A stretch of DNA of 64,000 nucleotides from Pseudomonas sp. M47T1 (GTDB taxonomy: Bacteria > Pseudomonadota > Gammaproteobacteria > Pseudomonadales > Pseudomonadaceae). Positions 53,022 through 61,203 of this stretch are shown here, piece by piece; position 1 is the stretch's first letter, and each line of letters starts with the position of its first letter. A model generated the notes under the pieces. That model was given only the letters and a program-made list of their open reading frames with translations. It ran no database searches and was not told where the DNA came from. The stretch covers positions 1 to 64,000 of the forward strand of contig NZ_AJWX01000010.1 in NCBI RefSeq assembly GCF_000263855.1, read 5' to 3'. The translations under genes and the position numbers were made by a program.

Positions 53022-53910
53022 CGCGGCCTTCGGCATTGGTGCACAGCACTTGCAACCAACCAGGGACGATGGCCTGGCGCAACAACCAGCCGTCAATGGA
53101 GAACTTGCCGGCGCCGGTCACCCATACTCCACCGAACACCACCAACAGCAGCATCACGTATTCCCAGCCCCCGCCGCCGGGCGTGGCCCAGGCGTAACCC
53201 CGCGTCCATTCGCCGCCGAAACCCAGGGTAGCTACCAGAAAGTACACCAGGCTGAGCAGCGCGCCCAATCGGGCAAATAGCCCCTGGCCAACGCTGATGG
53301 CCGAGGCCAGTTCGATCAAGCCACCCAGCACCACGAACAACGCCGCACCGTGGGCAATGCCCAGGCCTTGGAAGCCATGCTCCAGGGTGTGGAACGAGCC
53401 CAGTCCGGCGAATATTTTCTCGCTGCTATGGCACAACTCGTTGAGGCCGAAGCACAGTCGTACGATCGTCGCCTGCCACAACAAGGTGTTCAGCCAGGCT
53501 TCGGGGCGGCCGCGATGGCGCTGCCAGTCGCTGGCCGCGCAGTCGATGAATTGCAGCACCAGCACCACCGCCGTGAAGCTGGCGACCCACAGCACTGGCA
53601 TCGCGCCGTTCATGGCCGCCACGCGCCAGGCAATCAGGAACGGCAGCAGTGACACCAGGAACCCCACCGTGAACAGGCGCGGGGTGATGAATACGGCAGA
53701 CGCCAGGGCAACCACCAGCCACAGGCTGCTGGACCAGGCCGCGAAATCCGGCAGGCTATGGGTGACCAGGCTGCAATACAGCGTGACGATCAACGTGGCC
53801 GCGATACCGATGACCGCCGGCCATTGCGGCAGGCGTGTGGGGCGCAGCAAGCGGTAGTCAGTGGCGTAGGCGCCGTCGATTGACGCCGGATAGACAATGG
53901 GATTGTTCAT
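53005..53910 (-). CDS. DoxX-like multi-pass membrane protein
   Basis: The 301-residue product starts at ATG 53910 (MNNPIVYPASIDG). About eight membrane segments are visible. The second half (RLCFGLNELCHSSEKIFAGLGS, then ARLGALLSLVYFLVATLGF and WEYVMLLLVVFGGVWVTGAG) resembles DoxX/DoxD-type proteins, thought to associate with quinone-linked oxidoreductases. The first half is an extra four-helix region, so the protein is about twice the usual DoxX length. It is the last gene of the sugar-acid module and is separated from its neighbour by a family B repeat. Confidence 0.6.
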   Translation of the reverse strand: MNNPIVYPASIDGAYATDYRLLRPTRLPQWPAVIGIAATLIVTLYCSLVTHSLPDFAAWSSSLWLVVALASAVFITPRLFTVGFLVSLLPFLIAWRVAAMNGAMPVLWVASFTAVVLVLQFIDCAASDWQRHRGRPEAWLNTLLWQATIVRLCFGLNELCHSSEKIFAGLGSFHTLEHGFQGLGIAHGAALFVVLGGLIELASAISVGQGLFARLGALLSLVYFLVATLGFGGEWTRGYAWATPGGGGWEYVMLLLVVFGGVWVTGAGKFSIDGWLLRQAIVPGWLQVLCTNAEGRVSGRP

Positions 53911-53954
53911 GAATCTGCCTTGAAAGATGTCCCGTTTCCCGCGCGCCGTGTAGA

Positions 53955-54036
53955 CGCTGCCGCCAGGCTGTGCTGGCCCTCGATTACGCTGAAGATCTCC
54001 AGGGTTCATTCGGGCCAGCGCAGCCTGACGGCAGCG
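53955..54036. repeat. Palindromic repeat family B, copy 5 (best preserved)
   Basis: CGCTGCCGCCAGGCTGTGCT with GGCCC and its inverse GGGCCAGCGCAGCCTGACGG flank GCTGAAGATCTCCAG. This copy shows the full consensus. Confidence 0.8.
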
Positions 54037-54073
54037 GTTCCAGGGGCGGCTTTTGTGCGGGGAACCGAGAGGA

Positions 54074-54559
54074 TTAGTGGAACGTAGCCGCAACGTCCTC
54101 GGCCAGTTTCTGCTCGGTCAGGTCAGTGGCGCCGCTGATGCCCACGCTACCCACCACCAAACCGTCGTGCTTGAGCACCACGCCAGCCACCGCCGGCAAG
54201 ATGCCGGGGATGGTGCCTATGGCCAGGTTCTCTTTGCGCGCCAGGTCATAGAACGTGATGGTATTGATCGCAAAGCGCGCCGCCGACGTGGCCTTGGCGA
54301 TAGACGCCTCGACGCAGCCGGCGTAGGCGCCTTGCATGCGGGTGAAGGCCAGCAGGTGGCCGTCGGCGTCGGTCACCGCGATGCAGATGTGCATGTCCTG
54401 CCTGGCAGCCATCTGGGTCGCCCGCTCGGCCAGTTGCAGGGCTGCGGCGGTGGACACGTTCGGCTGCGACACCACCGAGGCGGTGTCGGCAGCGGCGTTA
54501 GCCTGGGTCAGTACGGGGAACAGGGCAGCGAAGGCAAGCAAAGGCATTATTGTTTTCAT
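54074..54559 (-). CDS. GlcG/HbpS family heme-binding protein, exported
   Basis: The 161-residue product starts at ATG 54559 (MKTIMPLLAFAALFPVLTQANA), with GAGAAA upstream; a second ATG at 54574 is possible. A signal peptide ends near residue 24. The HbpS/GlcG fold is shown by ICIAVTDADGHLLAFTRMQGA, SIAKATSAARFAINT, IPGILPAVAGVVL and VVGSVGISGATDLTEQKLAE. Family members bind heme or corrinoids, or are of unknown role beside oxidoreductase genes. It lies between the beta-propeller and DoxX-like genes. Confidence 0.8.
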   Translation of the reverse strand: MKTIMPLLAFAALFPVLTQANAAADTASVVSQPNVSTAAALQLAERATQMAARQDMHICIAVTDADGHLLAFTRMQGAYAGCVEASIAKATSAARFAINTITFYDLARKENLAIGTIPGILPAVAGVVLKHDGLVVGSVGISGATDLTEQKLAEDVAATFH

Positions 54560-54598
54560 TAGGGTGTTTCTCATGGGTGGGTAAAGGGTGTCGTGTAG

Positions 54599-54673
54599 CT
54601 GCTGCCGAAGGCTGCGCTGGCCCTCTGGGTCGCTAAAGATCTCCAGTGCCTATGAGGGCCAGCGAAACGCAGC
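54599..54673. repeat. Palindromic repeat family B, copy 6
   Basis: GCTGCTGCCGAAGGCTGCGC with TGGCCC and AGGGCCAGCGAAACGCAGC flank GCTAAAGATCTCCAG. It reaches the stop codon of the beta-propeller gene. Confidence 0.65.
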
Positions 54674-55851
54674 TATACGCGGAGCGCAGTGCCGGTCAGG
54701 GCGGGGACTTTTTCTCGGGTGCCCAGCGTCGCAGGCAACTGCAATTTGTAGATCTTGAACGGCAATTGCAGCGCATTCTTGCCGCCCGGGCCGCGGTTGG
54801 CGGCCATGCGCGCGCTTTGCGGCACCGGGATGTACAGCTCGCGCTTGTCCGAGATGATCATGGCGTCCGGGTTCCACAGCAGCGGGTCCTCGACCACCAC
54901 GCGCAGCGCGCCATCGGGCGACAGCACTGTGACCCGCGGCTTGTCGTACTCGGCCAGGTACAGGTTGCCGGCACTGTCGATCGCGGTGCCGGTCAAGGGA
55001 CCGGTGTCATAGACAAACTCCACCCACTCGCCCAAGGCCTTTTCGCTCATCTGATGGTCGCGCAGGCCCCGGGTGGGCACGCGCCACAATGGCCCGCTCA
55101 AAGCCTGGTAGTACAGCCATTGGCCGTCGGGGCTGATCTCGATGGGGTCCGAGTGCACCTGATGGTCCGTGCCATCGGGCATCAGCAGCACCTGGCCGCC
55201 CTCACCCACGGGTCTGCGCCCGGGGATCATCTTGGTGGACGGGTGATCGGCCAGGCGGCGGATCGATACACCGGTATCCAGGTTGACCACGATGATCGCC
55301 CCCAACCCGGAATCGGTGATGTAGGCATGCTCGCTGTCCAGGCGCAGGTCATTGAGGTTGGCACCGGCGGGCAGCACCTTGGGTGGCAGGCTGATGCTGC
55401 GCAGCAACGCACCGGTGCGGGTATCGAACTGCAGGATTTTCTGGTCCGGGTTGATGCCCTGGGGGCCGGCATCCTCGCCCTGGTCGATGGCCCACAGGGT
55501 GTCATCGTCAAAAATGTGGATGGTGTTGATCTTCACCAGCGCCTTGGCCCCGGGCTTGCCAGGCGCCCAGGCGTTCCAGTCGCCACCGGGGAACGGTTTG
55601 AGACTGCCGTCGGGCAGCACCTGGGCAATGGAGGGGGTTTTCTCGAAGCCCGGCCAGCGCGGCAAGCCCACGAACAGCTGGCCCGTGGAGGTCAGGGCAA
55701 CGGCGTTGCACAGCCAGTCCAGGCGGGCAACTTCGGTCAGTGGCTGGCCGGCCTTGATCAGGCCGGCGGCCTTGGCCAACGGATTGGCGACCAAGGCGAA
55801 GGCGCCGGTCGCCAGTACGCTGGCGCGGCAGAAGTGTCGTCGATTCAGCAT
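54673..55851 (-). CDS. Major royal jelly/SMP-30-like beta-propeller, exported
   Basis: The 392-residue product has an N-terminal signal with adjacent arginines (MLNRRHFCRASVLATGAFAL), either Tat or Sec. The mature protein is a six-bladed propeller of the royal-jelly/L-dopachrome-tautomerase-related family: PGGDWNAWAPG, LWAIDQGEDAGPQG, NDLRLDSEHAYITDSGLGAIIVVNL, DGTDHQVHSDPIEISPDGQWLYYQ and AIDSAGNLYLAEYDKPRVTV. Related propellers are lactonases, so a periplasmic sugar-lactone hydrolase is plausible next to sugar-acid genes. No activity has been shown by the sequence itself. Confidence 0.8.
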   Translation of the reverse strand: MLNRRHFCRASVLATGAFALVANPLAKAAGLIKAGQPLTEVARLDWLCNAVALTSTGQLFVGLPRWPGFEKTPSIAQVLPDGSLKPFPGGDWNAWAPGKPGAKALVKINTIHIFDDDTLWAIDQGEDAGPQGINPDQKILQFDTRTGALLRSISLPPKVLPAGANLNDLRLDSEHAYITDSGLGAIIVVNLDTGVSIRRLADHPSTKMIPGRRPVGEGGQVLLMPDGTDHQVHSDPIEISPDGQWLYYQALSGPLWRVPTRGLRDHQMSEKALGEWVEFVYDTGPLTGTAIDSAGNLYLAEYDKPRVTVLSPDGALRVVVEDPLLWNPDAMIISDKRELYIPVPQSARMAANRGPGGKNALQLPFKIYKLQLPATLGTREKVPALTGTALRV

Positions 55852-55891
55852 TTTTTATTTTCCTTGTGAGATGAAACTCGAAACCGGTGTT

Positions 55892-57268
55892 TCAGCGCGC
55901 GGGGGCGGGTTGCAGCGTTTCCTCAGGCGCGCACGCAGGGGTGTCGTCGGGCCGGCGCAGCGGCCCGACAATGAACAGGTAACTGACAAAGGCGCCGGCG
56001 GCGTTGAGCGCCACGTAAATCAAAGCGCCGTTGAACGAGCCCATGGCCTGCACCATGTAGCCGATCACCACGGGGGTGACGATGCCGGCGATGCTGCCGA
56101 ACGTATTGAAGATCGCGCCGTTCATGCCGGCGCTGCGCTTGGGCGATACGTCGGCGATGATCGCCCAGCCCAGTGCGCCCATGCCCTTGCCAAAGAACGC
56201 CAGGGCCATGAACACCACCACCAGCGCGTCGGTGTGCACGTAGTTGCACACCATCATGCTCATGGACAGGGCCATGCCGACGAAAATCGGCAGCTTGCGC
56301 GCCAGGGTCAGGGACAGGCCCTTGCGCAGCATCCAGTCCGAGACCAGGCCACCGCTGATGCCGCCAATGAAACCGAAAATAGCCGGTATCGCCGCCAGCA
56401 GGCCGGCGTTGAGAATCGACAGGCCGCGTTGCTGCACCAGGTACACCGGGAACCAGGTCAGGAAAAAGAACGTGAGGGTGCTGATGCAGAACTGCGCCAG
56501 ATATATACCCAGGAACATGCGCTGGCCCAGCAACGCCCGGGCGCTGGCCCAGGTGTCGTGCCATCCTTGCGGCTTGCCTGGCGCCGCCGCGTGCTCGCGC
56601 AGGCTGGCACCGCCCTGGCGCATCACCTCAAGCTCCGCGCGGCTCAAGGCCGGGTGTTCCACCGGCGCCTTGATGCGCGCCATGAACACCACGCCGATGG
56701 CGACGCCCGCCGCGCCCATCACATAGAAAATCCACGGCCAGCCCCAGCGCGTGGAGATCCACGCCAGCAACGGCGTGAACACCACGGCGGCGAAGTACTG
56801 CGACGCATTGAAAATGGAGGTGGCCGTGCCGCGCTCGGCCGTGGGGAACCACAGGGAGACAATTTTGCTGTTGGCCGGAAAGCACGGTGCCTCGGCCACG
56901 CCTACCAGAAAGCGCAGGGCAAAGATGGCGAAAAACGCCACGCCCACCGGCATCAGCGCCACCGAACCGATGGCCGCGGTAATGGCCGCCCAGGCAATAA
57001 TGGCCACCCCCAGCACCTTGATGCTGCCAAAACGGTCGATGGCCAGGCCACCGGGCAGTTGCAGCAGCATGTAAGCCCAGGCAAACGCCGAAAACAGCCA
57101 GCCCATTTCGCCGTGGCTCAGGCCCAGTTCCTGGGACACGCTGGCACCGGCCACCGACAGCGTGGCGCGGTCACCCTGGTTGACAATCATCATGATAAAC
57201 AGCAGGGCAATCACCTCGTAGCGGCGATGCTCGGCGATGAAGCGGCGAAGAGAATCTGTTTTTTTCAT
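55892..57268 (-). CDS. MFS sugar-acid transporter (ACS family, GudP/galactonate type)
   Basis: The 458-residue product has twelve predicted helices. Helix 1 carries LLFIMMIVNQGDRATLSVAG and loop 2-3 LAIDRFGSIKVL; helix 4-5 contains the acidic/aromatic RFLVGVAEAPCFPANSKIV pattern seen in galactonate and glucarate permeases. It is 40 bases downstream of the dehydratase gene and probably imports the dehydratase substrate. Confidence 0.88.
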   Translation of the reverse strand: MKKTDSLRRFIAEHRRYEVIALLFIMMIVNQGDRATLSVAGASVSQELGLSHGEMGWLFSAFAWAYMLLQLPGGLAIDRFGSIKVLGVAIIAWAAITAAIGSVALMPVGVAFFAIFALRFLVGVAEAPCFPANSKIVSLWFPTAERGTATSIFNASQYFAAVVFTPLLAWISTRWGWPWIFYVMGAAGVAIGVVFMARIKAPVEHPALSRAELEVMRQGGASLREHAAAPGKPQGWHDTWASARALLGQRMFLGIYLAQFCISTLTFFFLTWFPVYLVQQRGLSILNAGLLAAIPAIFGFIGGISGGLVSDWMLRKGLSLTLARKLPIFVGMALSMSMMVCNYVHTDALVVVFMALAFFGKGMGALGWAIIADVSPKRSAGMNGAIFNTFGSIAGIVTPVVIGYMVQAMGSFNGALIYVALNAAGAFVSYLFIVGPLRRPDDTPACAPEETLQPAPAR

Positions 57269-57308
57269 TGTGTTCTCGATCCCGACAGCGGTGGTCAGCG
57301 GCGTTCAG

Positions 57309-58511
57309 TCAGTGGCGCGTTTCCCGGATGATGGCGTCGGGGCGTTGCTTGACTTCCGGACGCAGCGCGGTGCCCAACCCTGGGCGCGTGGGCGCGGCAG
57401 CAAAGCCGGCGCTGATCTCGGGCAGGTGGGTGACCAGCTCGCCGTACCAGGTGGACAGCGACGCCCGCACCACTTCCTGCAACACCGCCGTGGGCGCGTG
57501 CAGGGCCAGTTGCAGCCCGGCGAACAGCGCCACCGGCCCGGTGCAGTCGTGGGGCGCCAAGGGCTTGTTGTACACCTGGGCCAGGGCAGCGATCTTGCGT
57601 GCCTCGGTGAAACCGCCGCACCACACCAGGTCCAGCATCAGGTAGTCGAGGCTGCCGGCATTGAGCAGGTCGCGGTAGGCCACGCTGCCGCCCAGGGTTT
57701 CGCTGGCACAGATGGGCACCCGCGTGCGGCGACGCAGGTCGGCCAGCGCCTGGGCGTCGTCCATCTTGCACAGCGGGTCTTCCACCCAATAGGGGTCGAA
57801 CTCTTCCAGGGCCTGGCAGATGCGCAGGGCCGCGGTGCCATCCCACAAGCTGTGCAGTTCGCACATAATCTCGATGCGATTGCCCACGGCCTGGCGGATC
57901 TGGCGGAAGGTCTGGGTGCCCTCGCGTACGTCGGCCAGGCTGATGCTGTTGGCACCGGCCTGGCGCGCGAAGCGGTCGAACGGCCAGATTTTCATGGCCG
58001 TGTAGCCCTCCTCCACCAGGCTGACCGCCAGCGCGCCGGGGTCGCGGCTGAAGGCCAACTGGTCGTCGTAAGGGCCCTGGGCGCAATCACTGGTGGCAAT
58101 CTCCCGGCGCGCGCCTTGCTGGGTATTGAATTCATAGCCGGCGCAGGTGTTGTACACCCGAATGCTGTCGCGGCAGGCACCGCCAAGCGCCTCGTGGATG
58201 GGGATGCCATGGCGCTGGCCCTTGAGGTCCCACAGGGCGATGTCCACCGCGCTGGCAGCGCGAATCTCGGCGCTGGCGCTGTGATAACCCACGTAAGGGT
58301 TACTCAGTTCGAGCGAGATGGCCTCGACCTGGCGCGAGTCGCGACCGATCAGGCCGGGGGCAATCAGCTCATGCACCGCCGCTTCCACCGTGGCCGCGCC
58401 ACGGAAGGTCTCACCGAGGCCAATGAGGCCTTCATCGGTCTCGATCTCCAGCCAGATCAACTTGGGGCGTTGCGGCAGGCGCAGCGTTCGAACGCAGGTA
58501 ATCTTCGACAT
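57309..58511 (-). CDS. Mandelate racemase/muconate lactonizing-type sugar-acid dehydratase
   Basis: The 400-residue product is in the enolase superfamily. The N-terminal capping domain ends near 130. The barrel carries the first acid/base Lys in YTAMKIWPFDRF, metal ligands in MCELHSLWDG, WVEDPL and CASETLGG, and the general acid/base His in APHDCTGPV. The K-x-W-P and E-x-H pattern resembles acid-sugar dehydratases of the galactonate/gluconate-like groups and argues against racemase activity. It is the first gene of the LacI-controlled module; the operator lies 30 bases before the start. Confidence 0.85.
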   Translation of the reverse strand: MSKITCVRTLRLPQRPKLIWLEIETDEGLIGLGETFRGAATVEAAVHELIAPGLIGRDSRQVEAISLELSNPYVGYHSASAEIRAASAVDIALWDLKGQRHGIPIHEALGGACRDSIRVYNTCAGYEFNTQQGARREIATSDCAQGPYDDQLAFSRDPGALAVSLVEEGYTAMKIWPFDRFARQAGANSISLADVREGTQTFRQIRQAVGNRIEIMCELHSLWDGTAALRICQALEEFDPYWVEDPLCKMDDAQALADLRRRTRVPICASETLGGSVAYRDLLNAGSLDYLMLDLVWCGGFTEARKIAALAQVYNKPLAPHDCTGPVALFAGLQLALHAPTAVLQEVVRASLSTWYGELVTHLPEISAGFAAAPTRPGLGTALRPEVKQRPDAIIRETRH

Positions 58512-58540
58512 TGTTGTTATTCCCGAGACTGCTTCAGGGC

Positions 58541-58560
58541 AAATGGTATCGTTACCATTT
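58541..58560. promoter_or_regulatory. LacI-type operator before the sugar-acid dehydratase
   Basis: AAATGGTATCGTTACCATTT has perfect 8-base arms (AAATGGTA/TACCATTT) about a TCGT centre, the usual form of GntR/LacI-family operators. It is 30 bases upstream of the dehydratase ATG and 439 bases from the stop of the LacI gene. Confidence 0.75.
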
Positions 58561-58772
58561 CTGGTTCAAACGCTAGCGCCGCGCGGAAAATCTGGCAAGG
58601 GGCATTCAACGAATTGAGGGGGAAACGTCAAAATTGTTGCGGGCGGCACTTATCGCCAGCCGGAAAAACAGGTTGGCCATTCGTGGTGGCCATAAAAGTC
58701 CGGGCGAGAAGTCATTGACCGGGGGCGAGTGGACGAGGTGAATCGCCTGCGTCACGACGAGCCTTGAGATAA
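58561..58772. other. Gene-free stretch
   Basis: No supported gene or regular structure is visible here. It lies between the LacI operator and a transposase remnant and may be insertion-element debris. Confidence 0.4.
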
Positions 58773-58909
58773 ATCACCAAGCAGGTGTGCTGGCTCCTGC
58801 TGCGTAACCCCCAGAACATTAAAAACCGCAGCGGCCTGTCCACCTGCCCTACCTGCTGGCAGCAAACCAATCGCTGATGACGGTCTGCGCGATGCAAGCT
58901 GAGAGGTAA
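58773..58909 (+). pseudogene. ISL3-family transposase C-terminal remnant with frameshift
   Basis: One frame reads KQVCWLLLRNPQNIKN, and after a frameshift another frame reads LPYLLAANQSLMTVCAMQAE before stopping. Together these match the order of a well-known ISL3-type transposase segment (LLRNP-x-N..., then LLAANQSLMTVYVMKAEL). About 45 residues survive from a ~400-residue protein, with no intact ends. It marks an old insertion between the dehydratase promoter and the LacI gene. Confidence 0.55.
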
Positions 58910-58926
58910 TCCGTGAAGAACCAAAA

Positions 58927-58990
58927 ACAAGGCCGGCGGTGGATGCCACTGGCGCTGGGCAGTCAGTGGCATCTTTACCGTCCGCCTTGT
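58927..58990 (-). terminator. Terminator hairpin of the LacI gene
   Basis: On the minus strand, long imperfect arms with a perfect inner GATGCCACTG/CAGTGGCATC stem and a 12-base loop end in CCTTGTTTTTGG. It begins 9 bases past the LacI stop. Confidence 0.7.
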
Positions 58991-58998
58991 TTGCCCGG

Positions 58999-60057
58999 CT
59001 ACCGATCGGAGTGCGGCCCTCCAGTACTTCCCCGCTGCACCAACGTAAACCCGATATCCCGCACACCCCCCGCGCTCCCCTGCCCCTGCAACCGCTCCAG
59101 CAGCATCTGCGCGGCGGTGTCGCCCATCAGGGCGCCATCGATGCGCACGGTGGACAGCGCAGGGAAGGTGTGGGCGGCGAAGCTCATGTCGCCGAAGCCC
59201 ATCACCGCCAGGTGTTGGGGCACGCGAATGCCTCGCGCCGCCGCTTCGGTGAGCACGCCGTGGGCGATGGTGTCGGAGGTGCAGACCACGGCCAGCGGTG
59301 CGCCCGACTGATCGGTGTGCTCATCCAGCAGCGCACTCAGGCCCAGCCGCCCCATGGCCAGGGTGGGCGTGCCCGGGAACACCTGCCGGCGCACGTCCAC
59401 CACGCCCTGCTCGGCCAGGGTGCGGGTGAAGCTTTCAGCACGCCTCAGGCCACGGGGGTCATCCACGGCCACCAGGGCGAATCGGCGGTAACCCTGCGCC
59501 AGCAGTTGCAGGGCCACGGCACGGCCGGCCTGCTCGTGGGAAAACCCCACCAGCATGTCGATGGGCTCGGGGGTCAGGTCCCAGGTTTCCACCACCGGCA
59601 CCCGGGCGGCCCGCAACCGGGTGCGGCTGGCGGTGGTGTGCAGCGTACCGGTGAGGATGATGCCGTCCGGGCGGCGGCTGAGGATCACTTCCAGCAGTTC
59701 CTGCTCGTGCTCACGCTCGTAGCCGGACACGCCCAACAGCACCTGATAACCGTCCCGGGCCAGGCGGTCGTTGATGGCCTGAAAGGTATCGGAAAAAATC
59801 GGGTTGGTGACCATGGGCATCACCACGGCCACCAGGCGGCTGCGGCTGGAGCGCAGCGCACCGGCCAGGCGGTTCTGCACGTAGCCGGTCTGCTCGATGG
59901 CGCGCTGCACTTTCAGCCGCGTGGCGCTGCGCACCGTGTCCGGTTGGTTGAGGCAGCGCGACACGGTCATGGGCGCCACGCCGGCCAGGCGCGCCACGTC
60001 GCTCAAGGTGACGGGGGCACCGAAGGAATCGGGGTTGTCGGGGGGCATGCCGGCCAT
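58999..60057 (-). CDS. LacI family repressor of the sugar-acid module
   Basis: The 352-residue product has the helix-turn-helix VTLSDVARLAGVAPMTVSRCLNQP (about 16-39) and hinge QNRLAGALRSSRSRLVAVVMP. The effector domain is typical of gluconate/galactonate-type repressors. It is transcribed towards the dehydratase operon, whose promoter has a matching LacI-type palindrome, and is divergent from the FAD dehydrogenase complex genes. It probably responds to a sugar acid and may control both units. Confidence 0.9.
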   Translation of the reverse strand: MAGMPPDNPDSFGAPVTLSDVARLAGVAPMTVSRCLNQPDTVRSATRLKVQRAIEQTGYVQNRLAGALRSSRSRLVAVVMPMVTNPIFSDTFQAINDRLARDGYQVLLGVSGYEREHEQELLEVILSRRPDGIILTGTLHTTASRTRLRAARVPVVETWDLTPEPIDMLVGFSHEQAGRAVALQLLAQGYRRFALVAVDDPRGLRRAESFTRTLAEQGVVDVRRQVFPGTPTLAMGRLGLSALLDEHTDQSGAPLAVVCTSDTIAHGVLTEAAARGIRVPQHLAVMGFGDMSFAAHTFPALSTVRIDGALMGDTAAQMLLERLQGQGSAGGVRDIGFTLVQRGSTGGPHSDR

Positions 60058-60094
60058 GGCGCTCTCAATGGGCGAGGGGTTCGAAAAAACCGTT

Positions 60095-60121
60095 CGGTTG
60101 CGATGCTACCAGTTGCAACCG
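60095..60121. promoter_or_regulatory. Inverted repeat between LacI and dehydrogenase-complex genes
   Basis: CGGTTGC and GCAACCG flank 13 bases containing GCTACCA. It lies 38 bases before the LacI start. Resemblance to the operator at 58541 is weak, so an autoregulatory site is only possible. Confidence 0.3.
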
Positions 60122-60306
60122 CTGCGCCGCGAGGGCCACACAGCCCCGGGCACTTGGTGGGAAACCGTCAAATAGTTAGTGGCGCGGTGATATGCCGCAC
60201 CCCTAGACTCGCCCGCCGTGACTGTGCCAACCCGTCTGGAACGGGCCTGAGAGCGCAATTCGAGCAGCAGCGGCGTACTGCACCGTGAGACCTGAGGATC
60301 ACCACC

Positions 60307-61023
60307 ATGAAACGACGAGATGCCTTGATTTCGCTTGTGCAATTGACTGCACTGGGCGTGGCGAGCAGCGCAGGCGCTAGTGTCATCGGCGCCCATACCC
60401 CCATGCCTGTCGGCACCCAGCCCGACGCGCTGCCCAAGCTGCCACGCAAGGGCGGGCTGACCTATTTCACCCCTGACGAGGCGCGTGAGGTGGCGGCCAT
60501 CTTCGACCGCCTGATCCCAGAAGACGAACTGGGCATCGGCGCCAGCCAGGCCGGTTGTGTCGAGTTCATCGACCGCGAGCTGTACGGTGCCTTCGGCCAG
60601 GCCGCCAGCGTGTACCGCCTGGGGCCTGTCGTGCCAGGCACCCCCGAGCAGGGCCCGCAGTTCAAGCAGACCCCCGCCGAGCGCTACCGCACCGGGCTCA
60701 AGGACCTGGCCACTTACTGCCAGGCCAGCCACGGCAAGGTGTTCAGCGGCCTGGACGGCGACACCCAGGACGCGCTGCTGCGCAGCATGGAAAACGGCAC
60801 CCTGCAACTGCCCGCTACCGGCACCGCCGACTTCTTCGCCCTGCTGTTGCAGAACGTGCGCGAAGGCTACCTGGCCGACCCCCTGTACGGCGGCAACCGC
60901 GGCATGGTGGGCTGGAAGCTGATCGGCTTTCCCGGCGCGCGCTACGACTACCGCCCCTACCTCAGCAAGAAGGGCATGGCGCTGAACATCGAACCGGTGA
61001 GCCTGCTCGACCGCGCCACCTGA
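60307..61023 (+). CDS. Gluconate 2-dehydrogenase subunit 3-like small subunit
   Basis: The 238-residue product has an N-terminal export signal with twin basic residues (MKRRDALISLVQLTALGVASS). The mature part matches the family: YFTPDEAREVAAIFDRLIPEDELGIGASQAGCVEFIDREL, LLLQNVREGYLADPLYGGNRGMVGWKLIGFPGARYDY. It would chaperone and export the GMC flavoprotein encoded next. A family B repeat lies in the 180 bases before that gene. Confidence 0.9.
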   Translation: MKRRDALISLVQLTALGVASSAGASVIGAHTPMPVGTQPDALPKLPRKGGLTYFTPDEAREVAAIFDRLIPEDELGIGASQAGCVEFIDRELYGAFGQAASVYRLGPVVPGTPEQGPQFKQTPAERYRTGLKDLATYCQASHGKVFSGLDGDTQDALLRSMENGTLQLPATGTADFFALLLQNVREGYLADPLYGGNRGMVGWKLIGFPGARYDYRPYLSKKGMALNIEPVSLLDRAT

Positions 61024-61050
61024 TCTTGGCGGCTTGACCGTACGCGTTCC

Positions 61051-61138
61051 CGCCGCTGCCGCCAGACTGCGCTGGCCCCCCAAGGCCCCTGAGGATCTCC
61101 AGCGAGGCTCCGGGCCAGCGCAGCCTGACGGCAGCAGC
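61051..61138. repeat. Palindromic repeat family B, copy 7
   Basis: CCGCTGCCGCCAGACTGCGC with TGGCCCC and GGGCCAGCGCAGCCTGACGG flank CTGAGGATCTCCAG. It sits between the small-subunit and GMC genes, inside an operon, where it may alter relative expression. Confidence 0.75.
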
Positions 61139-61203
61139 TACAACAGCCCTCTCTACTCGCCAGCCGGCACGGCGCCCGGCTGCGCGCAACAAAGGATTGA
61201 CCC

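Noticed and set aside
58927..58990. Integron attC-like site
   Set aside because: The long imperfect hairpin lacks the R/L box core GTTRRRY pattern and any integrase or cassette; its place and T-run fit a terminator of the LacI gene.
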